Shown piece by piece: positions 25,154 to 33,112 of a DNA stretch of 64,000 nt. The position numbers were made by a program, and so were the translations under genes. Below the pieces are notes generated by a model. It made no database searches and was not told where the DNA came from. It worked only from the letters and a program-made list of their open reading frames with translations. The stretch's first letter is position 1. Each line of letters opens with the position of its first letter. The stretch comes from Salinirubrum litoreum (GTDB lineage Archaea; Halobacteriota; Halobacteria; Halobacteriales; Haloferacaceae), in the NCBI RefSeq assembly GCF_020567425.1, contig NZ_JAJCVJ010000002.1:1-64000 (forward strand). The letters run 5' to 3'.

Positions 25154-26563
25154 ATGTCTGTGTCCTCTCGGTCGATTCAAGTCGCCTCGGTCGTCGTTCT
25201 CATCGTTCTCGCGGGCTGTCTCGGCGGTGCTGGGCCCGCAGATCCGAGTACAACTCCCACAGCAGAGTCAACTGCTCAGCCGACTGCGACGGCCGAAGGG
25301 ACACTCGAGGTCCACTTCATCAACGTCGGCCAATCGGTGAGTACGCTCGTCGTCGGGCCGACAGGCGAGACCATGCTGATCGATACGGGCCACTACAACG
25401 ACGACGGTGAGTACGTCCTCTCGTATCTCAAAGCACACGACATCGACCAGATCGACTACCTCGTGGTCTCACACAACGACGCCGACCACATCGGCGGGAA
25501 CGCCGCGATCATCGAGTACTACGAGACACAGGCCGATGGCATCGGTGCGATCTACGACCCCGGCATCGCTGCGAGTACGCAGACCTACGAGTCGTACCTC
25601 GATGCAGTCGAGGAACACGACGTCACGCTCTATCAAACTCGCGAGGGTGATACGATTCCGTTCGAGGGTGCCACCGTCGACGTCTTCGGTCCACCCGATC
25701 CGTATCTCGAAGACGAGGAGCGGAACGAGAACAGCATCGTCCTCAAACTCACGCACGGCCAGACGAGCCTCTTGTTCACAGGTGATGCTGAGGACGATCA
25801 AGAACAATACTTGATCGACACCTACGGCGCACAGCTCAACTCGACAGTGATGAAGGCGGGTCACCACGGCTCTTCGAGTTCGACGAGTGGGGCAATACTC
25901 GATGCAGCTGATCCGCAGGCGGTCATCATCTCGAGTGCGTACGACTCACAGTACGGCCACCCGACTGACGAGGTGCTCACCAGACTCTCTGATCGGTCGA
26001 TCCCCGCGTTCTGGACTGCCACCCACGGGAACATCGTCCTCGTGAGTGACGGCCAAGGGGTTTCAGTCCAGACGCAGACCGACGCCCCCACGACTGCGAC
26101 GCAACTCAAAGAGGGCAGTCCGATCGAACCCGGAATGGATGGGGAAGTCACCGAGCGCGTTCGCTACGGTGGGACTGCTGTGACGGCGGCGACGAGTACG
26201 GCTGTAACTGACGGCGGGACGCCCACCGGGCAACTGGAGATCACCGAGATCAACGCCGATGCCGAGGGTGACGACGGTGAGAACCTCAACGACGAGTACG
26301 TCGTCTTCGAGAACACTGGCGATGGACCACTCGACATCGGCGGCTGGACTGTGAGTGACGAGGCTGGGAAGACGTACACCGTCCCTAGCGGTGTGACGCT
26401 GGAGGCTGGTTCTCAGGTGACGCTGCACACCGGGAGTGGTGAGGATACAGCGACAGATCTGTACTGGGGCCAGGGCTCGCCCGTCTGGAACAACGGCGGG
26501 GACACCGTGATCGTGCGAAACAGTGACGGGGATATCGTCCGTGAGGAGCAATACGATGGTTAA
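25154..26563 (+). CDS. Secreted MBL-fold lipoprotein (ComEC-like hydrolase) with lamin-tail domain
   Basis: 469 residues. A signal peptide with lipobox LAGC (lipid-anchored Cys22) is followed by a Thr/Ser-rich linker. The metallo-beta-lactamase domain (about 50-310) is of the ComEC/Rec2 type, with metal ligands in SHNDADHIGG (His107-x-Asp-x-Asp-His112), LLFTGDAEDDQEQ and KAGHHGSSSSTSG. A lamin-tail domain (about 360-465: LEITEINADAEG...NDEYVVFENTGDGPLDIGGWTV) closes the protein. It is extracellular and membrane-anchored, and related enzymes act on DNA. The start at MSVSSRSIQV gives a proper signal peptide. The following DUF3006 gene overlaps its end. Confidence 0.88.
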   Translation: MSVSSRSIQVASVVVLIVLAGCLGGAGPADPSTTPTAESTAQPTATAEGTLEVHFINVGQSVSTLVVGPTGETMLIDTGHYNDDGEYVLSYLKAHDIDQIDYLVVSHNDADHIGGNAAIIEYYETQADGIGAIYDPGIAASTQTYESYLDAVEEHDVTLYQTREGDTIPFEGATVDVFGPPDPYLEDEERNENSIVLKLTHGQTSLLFTGDAEDDQEQYLIDTYGAQLNSTVMKAGHHGSSSSTSGAILDAADPQAVIISSAYDSQYGHPTDEVLTRLSDRSIPAFWTATHGNIVLVSDGQGVSVQTQTDAPTTATQLKEGSPIEPGMDGEVTERVRYGGTAVTAATSTAVTDGGTPTGQLEITEINADAEGDDGENLNDEYVVFENTGDGPLDIGGWTVSDEAGKTYTVPSGVTLEAGSQVTLHTGSGEDTATDLYWGQGSPVWNNGGDTVIVRNSDGDIVREEQYDG

Positions 26564-26870
26564 CCTTCAGGATGGTGAGTACACGGCGGTCGTCGACTCG
26601 ATCGAAGACGAACTGGCGACGGTGTTCTTCGAACGGGATGGTGAGTCGCTCGGCGGTGACGTCATCGACGCCACGAGGCTCCCTGAGGAGGCCCGAGAGG
26701 TGGATTCGATTCTTCACGTCACGGTCGAGGATGGCGAGTGTACGGAGTGGGACTACGACCCCGAAACAACCGAAGAACGTGCGGAGGCTGCACAGAGTCG
26801 GTTCGATCGGCTCTCACAGCGTCCACCGTCAGGAGACGAAACAGAGACCGACGACGAGGACACGTTCTGA
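26556..26870 (+). CDS. DUF3006 domain protein
   Basis: 104 residues. DGEYTAVVDSIEDELATVFFERDGE and EVDSILHVTVEDGE are the two halves of the small beta-barrel DUF3006 domain, which in bacteria and archaea is typically encoded next to MBL-fold ComEC-like hydrolases. The ATG is 8 bases inside the hydrolase gene. The C-terminal tail is highly acidic (TETDDEDTF). No signal peptide is seen, so it may act in the cytoplasm, perhaps as a regulator or chaperone of its partner. Confidence 0.85.
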   Translation: MVNLQDGEYTAVVDSIEDELATVFFERDGESLGGDVIDATRLPEEAREVDSILHVTVEDGECTEWDYDPETTEERAEAAQSRFDRLSQRPPSGDETETDDEDTF

Positions 26871-26871
26871 T

Positions 26872-26891
26872 TGACATCCTCGCCGCGCTCG
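26872..26891 (-). repeat. Relic right end of an IS200/IS605 element
   Basis: TTGACATCCTCGCCGCGCTC matches the right end at 11564-11583 (TTGACATCCTCCCCGCGCTA) at 18 of 20 bases and likewise sits immediately after a stop codon. Nothing else of the element remains; the 26892-27095 gap shows no gene. Confidence 0.55.
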
Positions 26892-27095
26892 ATTGATAGA
26901 CATTCACCCGGAAGCCTCATGCGAGATACAGAGGATGTGTGTAGCACGTGGGGGGATGAGTCGAACACGGCCATCAGGGCGCGGAGTTCGAAGCGAAGCT
27001 GAGGGACTGTCGAAACGGAACAGGCACGGGCAGTCGATTTCTGATGCGGGTACCCCGACCGAACCCTTATCAGAGATACCGCACTATCTCGTCGT

Positions 27096-27302
27096 ATGAG
27101 TACTGGGCGCGAAATACGTCTCGTCGAAGAAGACGACGGTTGGTGGTCGGCTATCGACCGGGAGACCGGTGTGGCGAGTCAGGGCCCGACCCGTCAAGAG
27201 GCTCTTCGGAACCTCGACGAGGCGATCGAGGTAACCGAGGAAGCTCGCGCCGACGATACCTCTGCCCCCGAACCGGACGCACCGTGGTTCGAGGATTCGT
27301 AG
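27096..27302 (+). CDS. hicB: HicB-type antitoxin
   Basis: 68 residues with a short HicB core: IRLVEEDDGWWSAIDRETGVASQGPTRQEALRNLDEAIEV, the partially degraded RNase H-like fold that neutralises HicA. The archaeal form lacks a C-terminal DNA-binding domain. It is directly followed by hicA with no gap (stop 27300-27302, GTG 27303). Order antitoxin-toxin is the reverse of many bacterial hicAB loci but normal in haloarchaea. Confidence 0.9.
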   Translation: MSTGREIRLVEEDDGWWSAIDRETGVASQGPTRQEALRNLDEAIEVTEEARADDTSAPEPDAPWFEDS

Positions 27303-27548
27303 GTGGTGACACGTGACTTCTCCGGGCGGGAGATTGTCAAGGTCCTCCAGAAGTTCGGCTATCGCCACGACAAAACCCGCGGCGACCACGCCGTGCTAAA
27401 GTACACCCATCCAGACACGGGAGAGAAGCGGACGGTCACCGTCCCACTCCACAATCGTGTTCGCATCGGCACCCTCCAGAGTATCGCTGAGCAGTGTGGT
27501 GCCAACGACTTCCGGGAGTGGTGCCAGTGGATAGACGATCATCGGTAG
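27303..27548 (+). CDS. hicA: HicA-type mRNA interferase toxin
   Basis: 81 residues. FSGREIVKVLQKFGYRHDKTRGDHAVLKYTHPD contains the HicA dsRBD-like fold and the catalytic histidine in RGDHAVL (His29). It ends with VPLHNRVRIGTLQSIAEQCG, the conserved second half. The start is a GTG immediately after the antitoxin stop. It cleaves mRNA when unbound. Confidence 0.92.
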   Translation: MVTRDFSGREIVKVLQKFGYRHDKTRGDHAVLKYTHPDTGEKRTVTVPLHNRVRIGTLQSIAEQCGANDFREWCQWIDDHR

Positions 27549-27667
27549 CCAGGCTGGATCCACCCGCTTGACCCGCTATATTGCCAGACGGCGATAGATA
27601 TTTCTCTGCTGTGAGAAATAGAGTTCCTACCTAGGCTGCTGGAGATGCCAACGACATTACTTGAGCT

Positions 27668-27800
27668 AGTTTATTCTCTCGACCGGATGCAAGGGTACTC
27701 TCATCCCCCACTGTATCATGAGAGTCGACGAACTCTGCCGGATTAAGGCCATCATCAGGAAACTCTACGACGATTGTCTCGCGTGAGTGTCTCCTTCTGA
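27668..27800 (+). pseudogene. Decayed duplicate of the 5' part of the 29153 gene
   Basis: The promoter and first codons of the gene at 29153 recur here: AGGGTACTCTCATCCC, an ATCATGAGAGTCGACGA start, then MRVDELCRIKAIIRKLYDDCLA-stop against MRVDDLTPAELYRLQAIIQR... in the intact copy. There is a five-codon deletion and a TGG-to-TGA change at the Trp after LA. Downstream similarity fades after about 27800. The 27549-27667 part of the gap shows nothing else. Confidence 0.7.
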
Positions 27801-27810
27801 ACACACCAAC

Positions 27811-28905
27811 TCAGCTTGCCCATCTCGGGTGCCCCTCCTCATGATAATCGGTTCTCACGACCATATTCCAGAAGGAGTGTTGCTCGAACCCCGAGAGTCG
27901 CTGCACGTTGATCGATTTCAGGTGATACTCGTGTTTCTCCGGAGCAAAATCGGTCCGCAGTAGTCGGGTGTACACATCGTCGTATGCATCGAGTTGCCTG
28001 GACTGCCCTCGATTGCTCTTCGAACCGGGGATGTCAGGCCCTGCTTCCGCGAGGAGCTTTTCGTATAGCCGTTCGCTCTGTTCGAGTGGGTTTCTGATAG
28101 TCAGGCCGATCACTTTCGGACTATCCGGGGATGACCGTCTGGTGTGGTGGTGGTCTCTCACCTCGAGTGAGAGTGGCTCGTCAGGACGGATCTCGAATTC
28201 ATCTATTGTCACCGTCTTTGCGTTCTCTCTCAATCGGCAGCCGAACTGCGCTGCGAGTTCTTGATACCGGCGAGGATCGACTGGATACCCACTGGTCAGA
28301 AACTCGAGTCTGCACCGCGGGATGTTCCCATACTCTCCACAGAGTGTGAGATACAACAGCATGTAGTCCTCTTGATAGAGCCGGTTCACGAAGACGACAC
28401 GCCCGTACTCTGTGTCATCTAGATCACCCCGATCAAATCGCTCTTCGAATGTTTCCAGACACGTGACGAAGTTTTCGATGCCGATGCCGCCCCAAGACCC
28501 GCTCGGATACTGAAACGTGAACCAGTTCTCGTCCGTATTGGCCATCGTCGACAATCGCTTGAGGCCATCAGCGACGAGCTGGATGTCTACTTCTCGGCGC
28601 TCACCCCCAAACTTCACCGGCTGGTCGAATCCAAAATAGCTCGTGAGAAACGTACAGATGATCCCCCGATCCGGATTCTCTGTCGGACCTGTGTTCAGTT
28701 GCTGGAGGTCTAACTGAGAGTTGGAGCTCCGTGGCCGTGCGTCCACCCCCTGCCAGACCCCTTCTTCCGGAACCGGATATGGAAGGCTGATCAAGCTCTC
28801 TGAGAGTACCCTGAGGTATGCGATCTCGAACGGAATCTTCTCCACTTTGGCGTATTCTTCGAGTTGCTTGACCGCTGTCTCGGGAAGGTCCATCTTCGTC
28901 CCCAT
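27811..28905 (-). CDS. Unknown 364-residue protein
   Basis: A full-length open gene with haloarchaeal codon use but no family I recognise. The N-terminus (ETAVKQLEEYAKVEKIPFEIAYLRVLSE) could be a small RHH- or helix-rich domain. The middle contains strands (GRVVFVNRLYQEDYMLLYLTLCGEYG) and the end has many His/Arg residues. There are no membrane spans or cysteine clusters. It lies on the opposite strand between the decayed and intact copies of the 29153-type gene, so it probably arrived together with that duplication. Defence association is guessed from location only. Confidence 0.6.
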   Translation of the reverse strand: MGTKMDLPETAVKQLEEYAKVEKIPFEIAYLRVLSESLISLPYPVPEEGVWQGVDARPRSSNSQLDLQQLNTGPTENPDRGIICTFLTSYFGFDQPVKFGGERREVDIQLVADGLKRLSTMANTDENWFTFQYPSGSWGGIGIENFVTCLETFEERFDRGDLDDTEYGRVVFVNRLYQEDYMLLYLTLCGEYGNIPRCRLEFLTSGYPVDPRRYQELAAQFGCRLRENAKTVTIDEFEIRPDEPLSLEVRDHHHTRRSSPDSPKVIGLTIRNPLEQSERLYEKLLAEAGPDIPGSKSNRGQSRQLDAYDDVYTRLLRTDFAPEKHEYHLKSINVQRLSGFEQHSFWNMVVRTDYHEEGHPRWAS

Positions 28906-29096
28906 GCTGGAGTCACTCTGAATGCAGTCTTAACTCTTCCAGTAACTGTTTCCATATCACTATATCTAAATAGATAAAACGGCCTTCTGATACGATAGTT
29001 CGATTACTGCATCTCTTTGTGCATATTCCTTGCATTGTTTGTGCAGCACCCGCCGGTTTCCCTCCTAGGGGCCTCCTGTTCGGTCTCTCGTTACAG

Positions 29097-29152
29097 CCGA
29101 TTTATCACCCTCAGTCGGCTGGGAGGGTGCTCTCATCCCTTCGCACTGCATC
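29097..29152 (+). promoter_or_regulatory. GGGTGC-type promoter element, fourth copy
   Basis: CGATTTATCACCCTCAG (TATA-like TTTATC) then GGGAGGGTGCTCTCATCCC and TCGCACTGCATC up to the ATG at 29153. GGGTGC is at 29125-29130, 22 bases from the start. The decayed duplicate at 27668 keeps a GGGTAC version (27693-27698). Confidence 0.5.
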
Positions 29153-29926
29153 ATGCGAGTCGACGACCTCACACCAGCGGAGTTGTACCGCCTGCAGGCC
29201 ATCATCCAACGCATTCACGACGACTACCTCGCGTGGACGTCGCCGTTCGAACGCGAGCAATTACCCGAGAAAGCCGCGCTGGAGGGCATTCCCCGTGGCG
29301 AACCTCGTGCCCGCCATCTCACGTTTTCTCTTCTGCTGAGTTACGATACTGATTCTCGGAGCCTCTGGGAGACGACTCGTCGACTGTGGCACGACTACCC
29401 CTGGTTGTTCGAGCCCCGAGCGCTCGTGGTGGACCGGAATAGAACAGCGGTGACTCGGATCTTCGAGCGGAACGGTATCCGCTACTGGCGACGGGATGCG
29501 GCAGCCTGGTATCTACTGGCATCGAGACTCGTCGAATCGTATCGAGGGTCTGTACTGTCGCTCGTTGCGAGTGTCGAGTGTGATGCACTGCGGTTGCTTC
29601 GGCGAGTGCGTAGTGAGGGGTTCCCGGCTCTCGACGGAGAGGAGATTGGCCCGCACTGGTGTCGCTTGCTTCACGAAGACGTCGTGCGTCTCTACCGGAT
29701 CGACCGGATTCTGTTCCCTGTCGATGTGTCGCTAGTGAGAGTGAGCAGGGCGTTGGTCGGTTCGTTCGAGTCTCTTGAAACCGTGCGAGTGTTCTGGGAT
29801 GAATTCTGTTCACTGTCGGGGTTCGATCCCGTCCTCGTCGACCGGTCGCTTTCGTTGGTCGGGACGCACTGGGAGGAGTGGGGGCGAGAATACGTGGACA
29901 ACGTGTGTTCGGCAGTCAGCTGGTGA
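29153..29926 (+). CDS. Unknown helical protein (257 aa), duplicated 5' end upstream
   Basis: 257 residues, mostly helical, rich in Arg, Trp and Leu. RLQAIIQRIHDDYLAW, LEGIPRGEPRARHLTFSLLLSY and the run LWHDYPWLFEP suggest a helix-rich DNA-binding or HhH-like protein, but no catalytic motif is certain. The ATG follows a GGGTGC-type promoter. It is monocistronic. I do not recognise the family; a DNA-glycosylase-like fold is possible, though I see no Lys/Asp active-site pair. Confidence 0.6.
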   Translation: MRVDDLTPAELYRLQAIIQRIHDDYLAWTSPFEREQLPEKAALEGIPRGEPRARHLTFSLLLSYDTDSRSLWETTRRLWHDYPWLFEPRALVVDRNRTAVTRIFERNGIRYWRRDAAAWYLLASRLVESYRGSVLSLVASVECDALRLLRRVRSEGFPALDGEEIGPHWCRLLHEDVVRLYRIDRILFPVDVSLVRVSRALVGSFESLETVRVFWDEFCSLSGFDPVLVDRSLSLVGTHWEEWGREYVDNVCSAVSW

Positions 29927-30080
29927 CTCAAGTAGTCGATCCGTTCGCTGTACCCCCACCACAGTATCTGGCTTCCTGTGAACGGTGTACTGTGACTCTG
30001 CTGAATAGAAGCAGTACCAGCGCTCGGATCTCAGAACAGGCTCGATATCAGAGCTGAAAGGAACGAATCGGGCAGGTACG

Positions 30081-31325
30081 TTACGTGTTCAGTGGATGTC
30101 GGAGTGTCCACTCATCGGCAGTTGGGTCGATCCTACTCGGTTCGCTCCCACGTGACTCGAGAATCCCAGCGTGATACAGCATCGCCTTCAACTGGAAGAC
30201 GGTCGGTGAGTGATACACGTTCCCGTCGGTGAGTTCTGCACGCCGGAGATCTCCCTCTTCTGTTAGGACTCGGCTCCGGACGTCGTCGGTGCCACGGAGG
30301 AACAGTTCGATCGTGAACGTCGGATGGTGCCTGTGGAGCCATTCGACGAGATCGACCAGTGAGGGTGTGCTGTTCCCTCGGTCGTGCATCGTCTGGAGTT
30401 CCTCGACGAGCAACTGTGTCGCCGGGTACGCCCAGACGACACGGCGAGCGACGAGTCCCCACTCGGGAGCGATTTCACAGAACCGTTTCCGTGATCCTTT
30501 CCACTCGGTGAACGCGTCGAGCGCGTCATCTACCGAGCCGTATCGATCGAATGCAAAGCGGACGACCTCTCTACCCAGTGGCGTCAGTTCGATCTCGTGA
30601 GGCTCCTCTTCGATCAGTCCCAGAAACGACGCGCCCCTCCGGGCACCGTCTGTCTCTCCGACGACCCGCTCGTCGACGATCGAGTCTGTCTCCTCGGCGT
30701 GATAGACTGCGAGTGGATATGCGAGGTAGTTCTTCGGGTGATTCAGACTGAACGATTTGTCTGCAACGCCCTGGGCGGTCGCCTGAAACCGGATCGCACT
30801 CGCTTCGTCTGACGTTCGGTTCCCGACTACTCGTGGGACTTCGAGAGGCGTTACCTCGCCGTCTGATTCGACACCGAGCACGCCGACGTTCAGTTCCCGA
30901 GCGAGGGTTCGGTCCGCCTGTGAGATCGCTGCTCTCGGCCCGGAGACGTATGCTGCGTTCGCCTCATGCAGTCTGTCGTACGCCTGGACGATTCCGCGCT
31001 CGATATCGACAGTGCCGCTATCGGTGTATCCCTTCGCCTCGATCGCGACGAGTGGTGGTTCTTCGCCGAAGCGTTCGACCGCGAGATACTCAGAGTCGAG
31101 GAGACGTACGCCGACGAGATCTGGATACCCCGAGCCGATCTGGACGTGGTTGAACGGTGCGAGTTCCTCCCGGATTCGAGAGGGCACTGGCTCGTCGTGC
31201 AGCCAGTTGCTTGTGGCGAACTGCGTGTCGACGACTGCGTAGGCGTTCTGCTCGCTCTCGTCGGGAAACAGACGACGCTTCGTGTGGGCGAGAACCTGTG
31301 GTTCTGACAGCGCCGTGCTGGCCAT
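30081..31325 (-). CDS. Restriction-endonuclease-like (PD-(D/E)XK) protein
   Basis: 414 residues. GSGYPDLVGVRL (Asp69) and PLVAIEAKGYTDSG (Glu96-x-Lys98) form a textbook PD-(D/E)XK site, followed by IVQAYDRLHEANAAYV, typical of Mrr-like or VRR-type nucleases. The C-terminal 230 residues include winged-helix-like segments (LTPLGREVVRFAFDRYGSVDDAL) that may bind DNA or a partner. It is a lone gene. Likely a stand-alone defence nuclease; target unknown. Confidence 0.75.
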   Translation of the reverse strand: MASTALSEPQVLAHTKRRLFPDESEQNAYAVVDTQFATSNWLHDEPVPSRIREELAPFNHVQIGSGYPDLVGVRLLDSEYLAVERFGEEPPLVAIEAKGYTDSGTVDIERGIVQAYDRLHEANAAYVSGPRAAISQADRTLARELNVGVLGVESDGEVTPLEVPRVVGNRTSDEASAIRFQATAQGVADKSFSLNHPKNYLAYPLAVYHAEETDSIVDERVVGETDGARRGASFLGLIEEEPHEIELTPLGREVVRFAFDRYGSVDDALDAFTEWKGSRKRFCEIAPEWGLVARRVVWAYPATQLLVEELQTMHDRGNSTPSLVDLVEWLHRHHPTFTIELFLRGTDDVRSRVLTEEGDLRRAELTDGNVYHSPTVFQLKAMLYHAGILESRGSEPSRIDPTADEWTLRHPLNT

Positions 31326-31430
31326 GCCTCAGGCTGTCGGGGCGAGTACATGAAGCTTCGGCAGTCGTCGTGAGTACGAGACGGCGTGTCTCTCGGAAGT
31401 CCGTTCACAGTCGGGAAACTGTGCTCAGTC

Positions 31431-31913
31431 GGCTCTATTAAAACTCTTCTGCCGCTGATAGTTTACTGAGGCCGTGCTGAATACAGAGGATGAGTTCAGC
31501 ATAGAGTCCAATTTCTCTCACACAGAAGCCAATGAATTGGTCTTCAGTACGTGCACCTATCTATCGACAACTCGCCTTATGAGCAATAACGCCACGCAGA
31601 GCGCGAGGAGTATTAGCCCCTCATCAAGTGATAAAAACGACGTAAGGTCGAGATATCCAATAATCACGGTGAGTAGAGACATCAACAGGTAGATTGCCTC
31701 AAATCTGGTTAAGTCAAGCACGGATGCGTGAATTTGCTGTTGTAATTATAAAACACGGGGGAACGAAGTCTTGTTCTCGGCGCCGATCATATTTAAGTGG
31801 TTTTCTGTAGCCATTGACCCGTTAGAGCATATTATAGTTGGCAAGTCGTGACCGACTCGCGCGCTATATTCAGCACGCGATACCTATCAGGCATTGAGGG
31901 TTTCAACAGAGCC
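31431..31913. mobile_element. 483-bp non-autonomous element with IS6-like ends and 8-bp target duplication
   Basis: The left end GGCTCTATTAAAAC...GCCGTGCTGAATACAGAG and the inverted right end GGCTCTGTTGAAACC...CGTGCTGAATATAG match over about 60 bases. The element is bracketed by a perfect 8-base direct repeat GCTCAGTC (31423-31430 and 31914-31921), the duplication length expected of IS6-family transposition. The interior has no transposase but contains one small membrane-protein gene on the minus strand. 31326-31422 and 31922-32080 hold nothing recognised. Confidence 0.75.
31557..31721 (-). CDS. 54-residue two-helix membrane protein inside the IS6-like element
   Basis: GTG start at 31721, preceded on the minus strand by a TATA-like TTTATAATTA about 25 bases upstream, which fits a leaderless transcript. 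The product has two hydrophobic helices (AIYLLMSLLTVIIGYL and GLILLALCVALLLI) joined by a short polar loop (LTSFLSLDEG) and ends RRVVDR, so the C-terminus should be cytoplasmic. No family is recognised. It is AT-richer than its surroundings. A small toxin-like or phage-exclusion peptide is one possibility. Confidence 0.5.
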   Translation of the reverse strand: MLDLTRFEAIYLLMSLLTVIIGYLDLTSFLSLDEGLILLALCVALLLIRRVVDR

Positions 31914-32087
31914 GCTCAGTCCTGTAACTCGAAACCGAACCTCTCGTTGGCATATACCCCTGAGTTCACACCGTACACCTCACAGACAGTGGCGAGCGTT
32001 GTCTATCCGCGATTGTCCCTACCTCTCTCGTTGCGTCATCACTGTGGTCGAGATCGAGTGGCTCACTACAGTAGTCGTCTGGCGTAG

Positions 32088-32104
32088 TTCATAAATAGTA
32101 TGAA
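32088..32104. promoter_or_regulatory. Inverted repeat upstream of UPF0175 antitoxin
   Basis: TTCATA-AATAG-TATGAA, perfect 6-base arms, 21 bases before the ATG at 32126 and overlapping the TATA-like CATAAATAG. Probable antitoxin operator. Confidence 0.5.
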
Positions 32105-32125
32105 TGCGTAGTTTGGAGAAGAGAG

Positions 32126-32494
32126 ATGGCTCGGATCACTGGCTCGTACCCGGACGACCTCGACCTCCTCATCGAGGGTGCTGTCGAGGCTGGTGTGTTC
32201 GGGGGCAAGAGCGATGCCTTGCGAGAGTTCGTGCGTGAATACTTCGAGGACCACAAAAACGAGCGCATTGCAGCTGCCGTTGCTCTGTACGAACGGGAAC
32301 GGGTCACACTCGGTGATGCTGCGAGACTCGCTAGTGTCGATCGCTGGACCATGCGTGATATTCTCCGTGAGCACGGCGTCACGATCCGCGTCGGACTCGT
32401 CGACGAAGCGGACGCAGCCTACGAAACGGAGGCAGCGAGTGAACTCGAATTCAGTGATGAGGACTCGGCCGACGATGAGCCACCTGCGAAATGA
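32126..32494 (+). CDS. UPF0175-family antitoxin
   Basis: 122 residues. GGKSDALREFVREYFEDHKNERIAAAVALYERERVTLGDAARLASVDRWTMRDILREHGV (about 32-92) is the UPF0175 helical/HTH unit that pairs with DUF3368 PIN-like proteins. An RHH-like N-terminus precedes it, and the acidic tail (EFSDEDSADDEPPAK) is disordered. The TGA overlaps the next ATG by four bases. The inverted repeat upstream suggests autoregulation. Confidence 0.85.
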   Translation: MARITGSYPDDLDLLIEGAVEAGVFGGKSDALREFVREYFEDHKNERIAAAVALYERERVTLGDAARLASVDRWTMRDILREHGVTIRVGLVDEADAAYETEAASELEFSDEDSADDEPPAK

Positions 32495-32997
32495 CAGGTG
32501 ACGATGTTCCAGGGAACCCGAGCGTCCTGAACACCACTGTCCTCTCGAATTTTGCATATATCGACCAGCTCTGGGTGGTCAGAGGACTCGCTGGAATCTG
32601 CTCGGTTCCAGCCGTTCACGAGGAACTGCAAAACGGCGTTGATGCTCATCCGTATCTGCACGCAGCACTCGATATACTCGACGACGAAATTCCAGTCGTG
32701 ACGATTTCAGACACCGTCGCAAACAGAGAGGCGGTTGCCAGGCGCCATCTCGACGCCGGTGAGGCACAGGCGTTCGCGTTTGCAGACGCACACGACGGTC
32801 GACTGCTGACCGACGATGGAGATGCTCGCTCGTTTGCGAAAGAACAGGGTGTGACCGTCGTCGGGTCGGTCGGCGTCCTGTTGGCCGCGATCGATGCTGG
32901 AAAGATCGATGAATCAACCGCAGACGAGTGGCTGTCACGATGGATCGATGAGATTGGTTTCTACGTGCCGTATCGAACGATCTCGGAGTATCGATGA
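32491..32997 (+). CDS. DUF3368 PIN-like toxin
   Basis: 168 residues: VLNTTVLSNFAYIDQLWVV (13-31), CSVPAVHEELQNGV (Glu near 46), LDAGEAQAFAFADAHDGRLLTDDGDARSFAKEQGV (about 89-123), VVGSVGVLLAA. This is the DUF3368 version of the PIN fold. The residue where PIN nucleases usually have the first catalytic Asp is Asn14 here; the later acids (Glu, Asp, Asp) are present. Overlap with the UPF0175 gene marks a type II toxin-antitoxin pair. Confidence 0.82.
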   Translation: MTGDDVPGNPSVLNTTVLSNFAYIDQLWVVRGLAGICSVPAVHEELQNGVDAHPYLHAALDILDDEIPVVTISDTVANREAVARRHLDAGEAQAFAFADAHDGRLLTDDGDARSFAKEQGVTVVGSVGVLLAAIDAGKIDESTADEWLSRWIDEIGFYVPYRTISEYR

Positions 32998-33112
32998 CCG
33001 GCTTTCTCGGAGTTCGGAATCGCTGAGTGGACAGGAGTCGGGAGTTGCGTTGATAGCACAGATAGTTTTTCTGTGAGGGGATATCCACCCGCGTGGATTC
33101 TCGACGAGTAGG

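Noticed and set aside
30890-31408. 172-codon minus-strand frame overlapping the nuclease gene start
   Set aside because: It is out of frame with the PD-(D/E)XK protein and low in complexity (Ser/Arg-rich), a shadow frame.
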